This document shows, in pieces, positions 34,413 to 40,822 of a DNA stretch of 40,822 nucleotides. The stretch is from the NCBI GenBank assembly GCA_031291075.1, contig JARLJS010000221.1, positions 1 to 40,822 on the forward strand. Reading direction: 5' to 3'. The notes beneath the pieces were generated by a model. That model was given only the letters and a program-made list of their open reading frames with translations, was not told the DNA's origin and did not search any database. The stretch comes from Nevskia sp. (lineage in GTDB: Bacteria > Pseudomonadota > Gammaproteobacteria > Nevskiales > Nevskiaceae). How positions within the stretch are numbered: position 1 is the first letter of the stretch; the number at the start of each line of letters is the position of its first letter. The position numbers were made by a program, and so were the translations under genes.

Positions 34413-35227
34413 TGCGCCTCGCACTCTTTGCCCTCCTCGATACTGTCGACAATGAAATTCCACCAGATCACGGTGGGCTCGGGCAGCGGAGCGCCGCCGA
34501 CCAGCACCGCCCGCGCGCCCGCTGCGGAGCGCAGGTGCAGGGCAGCCCCGCTGCTGTCCAGCATGGCCAGAACGCCCGGGCCAACCGCGGTCCCGGCCAG
34601 TGTCACCTCTCCCGCCGCCGTGTACAAGGCCAGTTCGTGGTCGGCCGCCACCGGCAGCGCAAGCTCCGTGCCGGGCTGCAGCCGCAGGTCGAGGTAGGTG
34701 AGCGGTTGGAACGTCGGCACTGGCGAAGCCGGTCCATCCAGCTCGCCGGCGACCACGCGCACCTCGGCGCCCGGATACGTCACCCGTGGCAGCATCTCCG
34801 CGGAAAAATGCTGGAACGCGGGTGCGATCTTGCGCCGCTCCTGCGGCAGCGCCACCCAGGTCTGGATGCCGTGCAAAGGTTCGGCTCCCGGCACCACCGT
34901 CTCGGCATGCGTGATGCCGCGCCCGGCAGTCATCCAGTTGACGTCGCCGGGACGGATCACCTGCACCGAACCGAGCGAGTCGCGGTGCTCGATGGCGCCG
35001 GAAAACAGGTAGCTGACGGTCTGCAGGCCGACATGCGGATGCGGCGGCACGTCCATCGCGCCCGGCTGCGCCAGGTGCGGACCGAAGTGGTCGAAGAACA
35101 CGAACGGCCCGACGCGCCGGCGCTCGCGGCGCGGCAACGCGCGCAGCACTTCGGCGGAGCCGGTGAGGGACGCGCGCTTGGCCGGCAGCAGTTGATCGAC
35201 GGCGCGCGGGTTCAGCCGATTGCTCAT
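34370..35227 (-). CDS. pirin family protein (cupin dioxygenase)
   Basis: 285-residue two-cupin protein. The N-terminal cupin holds the metal ligands in PPHPHVGLQTV and the histidine of GAIEHRDS, with the conserved GRGITHAE following. Pirins bind Fe and some (YhhW-type) have quercetin 2,3-dioxygenase activity; others regulate pyruvate dehydrogenase or transcription. The ATG at 35227 has GGAGG upstream. It lies 18 bp after the GNAT gene on the same strand, so the two are likely co-transcribed. Confidence 0.9.
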   Translation of the reverse strand: MSNRLNPRAVDQLLPAKRASLTGSAEVLRALPRRERRRVGPFVFFDHFGPHLAQPGAMDVPPHPHVGLQTVSYLFSGAIEHRDSLGSVQVIRPGDVNWMTAGRGITHAETVVPGAEPLHGIQTWVALPQERRKIAPAFQHFSAEMLPRVTYPGAEVRVVAGELDGPASPVPTFQPLTYLDLRLQPGTELALPVAADHELALYTAAGEVTLAGTAVGPGVLAMLDSSGAALHLRSAAGARAVLVGGAPLPEPTVIWWNFIVDSIEEGKECEAQWKAGRFPLVPGFD

Positions 35228-35245
35228 GCTGTGCCTCCAGGTTCC

Positions 35246-35746
35246 TTAAAGGTCCATGCCGTACACCAGCACCGGCGTGCCCAGGATTTCGCTTTCCCCT
35301 TCCGGTTTCTCGCCGAGCTTTTCGGCGACGCGGATCGAATTGCGGTTGTCGGCATGGATGCAGCTGATGACGTGGCGGACGCCGAGCCGGCCGCGCGCCC
35401 AGTCCAGGGCGGCGCGGGCGCCTTCGGGGGCATAGCCGCGGCCCCAGTGCGAGCGGGCGAAGGTCCAGCCGATCTCGAAGCCCGGCCAGCCGACCGGGTT
35501 GAAAAAGCCGAGCCGGCCGACGAACTCGCCGCTCGCCTTCTCCTCCACCGCCCAGTGGCTGTAGCCACGCAGATGCCAATGACCGACGATCATGCTCATG
35601 TGGCGCCAGGCCTCCAGCCGCGACATGGGCTTGCCGCCCAGGTAGCGCATCACCTCGGCATCGGCCGACAGCGCGGCGTAGGGCTCGAAGTCGGTAGCTT
35701 CGCTCCATGCGCGCAGGATCAGGCGCTCGGTTTCCAGCCTTTCCAT
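35246..35746 (-). CDS. GNAT family N-acetyltransferase (RimJ/RimL-like)
   Basis: 166-residue acetyltransferase. The start LETERLILRAW is typical of the RimJ/RimL subgroup, and the acetyl-CoA binding turn is in HWGRGYAPEG, followed by the helix AARAALDWA. The C-terminal HADNRNSIRVAEKLG is also typical. It would acetylate an N-terminal or small-molecule amine; substrate unknown. The ATG at 35746 follows GGAGGACG. It heads the GNAT-pirin-small-protein run and is divergent from uup by 68 bp. Confidence 0.9.
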   Translation of the reverse strand: MERLETERLILRAWSEATDFEPYAALSADAEVMRYLGGKPMSRLEAWRHMSMIVGHWHLRGYSHWAVEEKASGEFVGRLGFFNPVGWPGFEIGWTFARSHWGRGYAPEGARAALDWARGRLGVRHVISCIHADNRNSIRVAEKLGEKPEGESEILGTPVLVYGMDL

Positions 35747-35814
35747 CGCACACGTCCTCCCGGGGGTGGGCGCTCAGCCTACAATACGTTCCCGCGCAGT
35801 GCCCTACCCGCCCA

Positions 35815-37680
<1,866 letters not shown>

Positions 37681-37684
37681 GCCG

Positions 37685-37870
37685 TCAAGCCGTGGCCGTC
37701 AATTCCCGGATCAAGGAATCAAGATTGAGCTGCAGGCGCAGCGGCTTGTGCTTCTTCGGCGGGTTCAGGCGGCGTTCGGCCAGCCAGTCGGCGAACAGCA
37801 GCCCGGCGAGTGTGACCGCGCAAACCACAAACAGGCCAACGATGAGACTGACGATCGGCAAGGGGAACAT
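37685..37870 (-). CDS. small single-pass membrane protein
   Basis: 61-residue protein with one hydrophobic helix (IVSLIVGLFVVCAVTLAGLL) followed by a basic cytoplasmic tail (AERRLNPPKKHKPLRL). The ATG at 37870 is preceded by AAGGAGG at 5-6 bases; an in-frame ATG at 37891 lies almost at the transcription start and is less likely. The promoter at 37898-37925 strengthens this as a real, expressed gene. It is convergent with uup, with 4 bp between the stops. Function unknown. Confidence 0.75.
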   Translation of the reverse strand: MFPLPIVSLIVGLFVVCAVTLAGLLFADWLAERRLNPPKKHKPLRLQLNLDSLIRELTATA

Positions 37871-37897
37871 GACGACCTCCTTATGTTGCATTGCAGC

Positions 37898-37925
37898 ATT
37901 ATAGAGGTTTTCGCCTGGAATTCAA
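37898..37925 (-). promoter_or_regulatory. sigma-70 promoter of the small membrane-protein gene
   Basis: On the minus strand TTGAAT (37925-37920) and a perfect TATAAT (37903-37898) are 16 bp apart. The start would fall near 37891, giving a short leader with AAGGAGG before the ATG at 37870. The surrounding 37920-38000 stretch is unusually AT-rich for this window, possibly an UP element. Confidence 0.8.
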
Positions 37926-38101
37926 TACTTTTTTAGTTACAAATACCTAACTTATACGATTAGAAAAAGTTAACGACTTATAAACGCGATTTAGCGGAAC
38001 GATAGAGACAGTTAGCGCCTGGGCCAGAAAATCGGCCAGATATGCCTGAGACCTGCCTGGGTGGGCTGACGTATAGACCGTGCCGGTGGCCGGCAGTTCT
38101 G

Positions 38102-38788
38102 TCAGGGCGCGCCGGCGATCTCTTCCGGAGCGCAGTGCAGGTACGGCGAGGAGGACAGCCAGCGGCGGTCCGGGTAGTAGGCGAACAGATACTGGCCGCC
38201 CTTGAGCTGGTCGATGAGCTGCGGCGCCACCGCCGCGCGCACGGCGGGGCAGCCCCAGCTCCGGCCGAGGCGGCCCTGGGTACGCGCCACCACCGGGCTT
38301 ACGTAAGGTGCGCCGTGGATCACGAGGTCGCGCTGCAGGGCATGGTCGTTGATGCCGGGCTCCAGGCCGTCGATGCGCAGCGAGTAGCCGTTGTGGCCGG
38401 TGTAGGTGTCCAGGGTGCGGAACAGGCCCAGGCTGGATTCCAGGCTGCCGTCCGTGTTGGAGAAGCTGTGCGCCAGGTTGTCGCCCGAGTTACGGCCATG
38501 GGCGACCAGTTCCTGGTACAGCAGCTTGTGCCGCGGCAGGTCGAACACCCACAGGCGCGGCTCCGTCGAGGGACGCGAGTAGTCGATCACCGCCAGGCGT
38601 TCCGAGGCCGGCAGACCGCGTTCGACCGCGCAGCGTTCGGCTTCCACCGCCAGACCAATCACATCCGGGTTGGCCGCCGGAGCGGCCCGGGCCAGAGCAC
38701 GCGACAGGCCGTCGGCCACGGCCGCGGCAGGCAACAACAAGGCGAGCACGGCCGCTGCACACGCAGCGCCTGAAGCGTAGCGGATCAA
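38102..38788 (-). CDS. L,D-transpeptidase-like protein (YkuD_2 type)
   Basis: 228-residue exported protein. The signal sequence (YASGAACAAAVLALLLPAAAVA) is at the N-terminus and the catalytic block is HGAPYVSP followed by GRLGRSWGCPAV, the His...SxGCPAV motif of the murein L,D-transpeptidase catalytic domain family (PF13645 type). It would modify peptidoglycan cross-links or proteins attached to it. The start is the TTG at 38788; later in-frame starts would destroy the signal peptide. It is divergent from a second, larger L,D-transpeptidase. Confidence 0.85.
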   Translation of the reverse strand: MIRYASGAACAAAVLALLLPAAAVADGLSRALARAAPAANPDVIGLAVEAERCAVERGLPASERLAVIDYSRPSTEPRLWVFDLPRHKLLYQELVAHGRNSGDNLAHSFSNTDGSLESSLGLFRTLDTYTGHNGYSLRIDGLEPGINDHALQRDLVIHGAPYVSPVVARTQGRLGRSWGCPAVRAAVAPQLIDQLKGGQYLFAYYPDRRWLSSSPYLHCAPEEIAGAP

Positions 38789-38898
38789 GTTTGTTTCTTG
38801 TGAAAGTGATCGAAGCAGCCGTTATGCTAATCGAGATCGGTTTCACCCGGATAGCCGGGGGCCGCACCAGCGCTGCCAATTCCCCGAGGAACGTAACG

Positions 38899-40578
38899 AT
38901 GCCCAATCCGGCTTGCTCGACGCGCGTATGCGCCGGCCTGCCGCGGCACCTGCTGCTGCTCGTGCTGTTCGCCCTGACCGCCTGCGCCGCCTCGGCGCAG
39001 AACGACGGCGCCGAGCACCGCAGTCCACTGCAGCTGCAAGCTGAGGCGCTGCCGGCCGGCGGCACCCTGCTCCTCCCCGACAGCGGGCTGACTCTGAACG
39101 ACGCGGTCAAGACCTTCTACCAGCGGCGCGATTACGCACCCGCCTGGGCCGACCGCGACCGTGCCCGCGCACTGCAGACCGCCTTGCAGGAGTTGAGCCT
39201 GGACGGCCTCGATCCGGAAGACTACCGCGCCGGCGAGATCCGTCGCAGCCTGGACACGGAGGGCGCGCTCGATACCGAGGCCCAGCGCACCGCCTTCGAA
39301 CTGCTGGCCACCCACTCGTATCTGCTGGCACTCACGCACCTGGCGGGCGGCAAGGTGGACCCGCGCCGCTTCGACCCCGACCACAACTTCGATGCCCGCC
39401 GCATCGATCCGCAGCAGAGCCTGGACCTGGCGCTGGCGGGCGTGGAGGATGGTCACCCCGAGACTGCATTCGAGCGCGCCCGCCCGCAGCACCCGCTCTA
39501 CGCCGGGCTGCGCAAGGCCATGGCCTCGCTGCGCGACGTCGCCGCGCAGGGCGGCTGGCCAAAGATTCCCGAGGGCCCCACCCTGCGCCCCGGCGCCAGC
39601 GATCCGCGCGTGCCGGTGCTGCGCCGACGCCTGGCCGCGTCGGGCTACCTTCCCAAGGACCTCGACGACGCAGCGCTGGACAACCCCGGATTCGACGGAG
39701 AGCTGAGCGCCGCCCTGAGCCGCTACCAGGACGAGCAATACCTGGGCGCCGACGGCAACCTGGGCCCCGCCACCCGTGCCGCGCTGAACGTGCCGGTGCA
39801 GGCGCGCATCGACCAGCTCCGCGTCAACCTGGAACGCGCGCGCTGGCTCCTGCACGAGGTGCAGGGCGACCTGGTGGTGGTCGACATCGCCGGCTACAAG
39901 CTGCACTACTTCCAGGGCGGCGAGATGCCGGCCTGGAGCACGCGGGTACAGGTCGGCAAGCCCTATCGCATGACCCCGGTATTCAAATCGGCGATCAACG
40001 AGATCGTCTTCAACCCGGCCTGGGTGGTGCCGCCCACCATCTACCGCGAGGACATCCTGCCCAAGCTGCGCCACAGCCGCGCCTACCTCGCCGCCAACCG
40101 CCTCCACGTCTACGACGCGCAGTGGCACGAACTGAAGCCTGACGGCATCGACTTCAACAATCCCCCGCCCGGCCTGCGCCTGCGCCAGGAAGCCGGCCCC
40201 GGCGGTGCCCTCGGCCGCATCAAGATCAACTTCCCCAACCCCTACGCCGTCTACCTGCACGAGACCCCGCACGCCGCACTGTTCGACCGCAGGTCGCGGG
40301 CCTTCAGCTCGGGCTGCATCCGCGTCGAGCAGCCTTACGACCTGGCGGTGCGCCTGCTCAACGATCCCGAGAACTGGGACCGCGCCGCGGTCGACGCTGC
40401 GGTGGCCACCAACACCACGCGGGTGGTGAAGCTGGCCACGCCGGTGCCGGTGCTGTTGGCGTATTGGACGGTGGACCTGCACGAGGACGGCCGGATTGCG
40501 TTCAAGCCGGATGTGTATGGGCTGGATGAGGCTTTGTTGAAGGCTTTGGAGGTACCGGTGGCGGGCCGGGACGAATGA
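38899..40578 (+). CDS. YcbB/LdtD-like L,D-transpeptidase
   Basis: 559-residue envelope protein. A signal peptide with lipobox LFALTAC is followed by a YcbB-type scaffold domain (about 60-250), a peptidoglycan-binding-like helical domain (about 260-330, ending ALSRYQDEQYLGADGNLGP), and the YkuD catalytic domain with HETPHAALFDRR and SSGCIRVE carrying the Cys nucleophile. It would form 3-3 cross-links in peptidoglycan. The ATG at 38899 has GAGGAACG upstream; an in-frame codon at 38791 would place the signal peptide far inside. It is divergent from the smaller L,D-transpeptidase, with 110 bp between starts. Confidence 0.92.
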   Translation: MPNPACSTRVCAGLPRHLLLLVLFALTACAASAQNDGAEHRSPLQLQAEALPAGGTLLLPDSGLTLNDAVKTFYQRRDYAPAWADRDRARALQTALQELSLDGLDPEDYRAGEIRRSLDTEGALDTEAQRTAFELLATHSYLLALTHLAGGKVDPRRFDPDHNFDARRIDPQQSLDLALAGVEDGHPETAFERARPQHPLYAGLRKAMASLRDVAAQGGWPKIPEGPTLRPGASDPRVPVLRRRLAASGYLPKDLDDAALDNPGFDGELSAALSRYQDEQYLGADGNLGPATRAALNVPVQARIDQLRVNLERARWLLHEVQGDLVVVDIAGYKLHYFQGGEMPAWSTRVQVGKPYRMTPVFKSAINEIVFNPAWVVPPTIYREDILPKLRHSRAYLAANRLHVYDAQWHELKPDGIDFNNPPPGLRLRQEAGPGGALGRIKINFPNPYAVYLHETPHAALFDRRSRAFSSGCIRVEQPYDLAVRLLNDPENWDRAAVDAAVATNTTRVVKLATPVPVLLAYWTVDLHEDGRIAFKPDVYGLDEALLKALEVPVAGRDE

Positions 40579-40822
40579 CAGCGTCATTCCGGCCAGGGAT
40601 TGGCCGGAATCCAGGCGCAGGGATGTAATCGCTTCTTGGCACGCGCTTCGCGTGGTAGCGGCTCCCGCTCCGCACCGTTCTGTTCCGCCATAAATGGCGG
40701 GTCACTTTTTGTCTACAGCGACAAAAAGTAACCAAAAAGCGCCGCCCCGGAGCCTGCGCCGATCAATCGCAAAAGCAGAAGCGCGATTGATCGGTTCCCT
40801 GCGCTTCTCGCCCATGGCGGGC
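40579..40822. repeat. palindromic intergenic repeats at the window end
   Basis: Three perfect hairpins follow the L,D-transpeptidase: ATTCCGGCCA/TGGCCGGAAT (40586-40610), CCGCCAT/ATGGCGG (40685-40700) and ACTTTTTGTC/GACAAAAAGT (40704-40729). The first resembles the GTCATTCC...GGAATCCAG repeats seen inside the miniature element at 21491. No coding region is supported up to the window end; the T-rich third hairpin could also serve as a terminator. Confidence 0.6.

Overview
The window is a GC-rich, gene-dense stretch of a Gram-negative chromosome. Outer-membrane OmpA and lipoprotein-type proteins, two L,D-transpeptidases, an RhlA-like acyltransferase, lipid and aromatic catabolism genes and the intergenic palindromes together suggest a gammaproteobacterium, perhaps Nevskiales/Xanthomonadales (Solimonas-like). 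That placement is inference from gene content; there is no rRNA or other marker to confirm it.

Layout. (1) 159-6221: oxidative/lipid genes with their regulators: a ferritin-like diiron protein and Baeyer-Villiger-type monooxygenase pair with a divergent TetR regulator, then an AraC regulator divergent from a thioesterase/zinc alcohol dehydrogenase pair. (2) 6279-12783, minus strand: a translationally coupled housekeeping run, high-molecular-weight FabG, ribA, ABC1-family kinase and pyrD, followed by an OmpA-family porin. (3) 13079-18548, plus strand: a small membrane protein, an Ala/Pro-rich anchored protein, a histidine phosphatase and an exported DUF1800/DUF1501 pair. (4) 18577-23685: an accessory island. 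(5) 23774-29574: a ferredoxin-NADP reductase divergent from a fatty-acid/CoA cluster (phosphotransferase-family protein, SDR, alpha/beta hydrolase, acyl-CoA synthetase). (6) 29724-40578: an RhlA homologue with divergent TetR, a secreted protein, a Tat-exported phosphoesterase, pirin, GNAT, Uup (ABC-F), a small membrane protein and two divergent L,D-transpeptidases.

The most interesting element is in the island. A reverse transcriptase gene (18577-19908, minus) carries retron hallmarks. Just upstream lies a 169-nt segment (19936-20104) bounded by a 16-bp inverted repeat, with an AGC at the expected branch-guanosine position, three internal hairpins and a promoter (TTGACA, 17-nt spacer, TACGCT) whose predicted start falls on the first repeat. 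This is the architecture of a retron msr-msd RNA (a1...a2) followed by its RT. A Fic-domain protein with its own palindromic operator lies immediately upstream on the same strand. Further on are a miniature inverted-repeat element, a second, unrelated RT gene broken by a 17-bp tandem duplication, and an unrecognised 268-residue ORF. The island looks like a defence/mobile hot spot inserted between housekeeping and catabolic genes.

All assignments come from reading the sequence and remembered family motifs; no database search or folding program was run.
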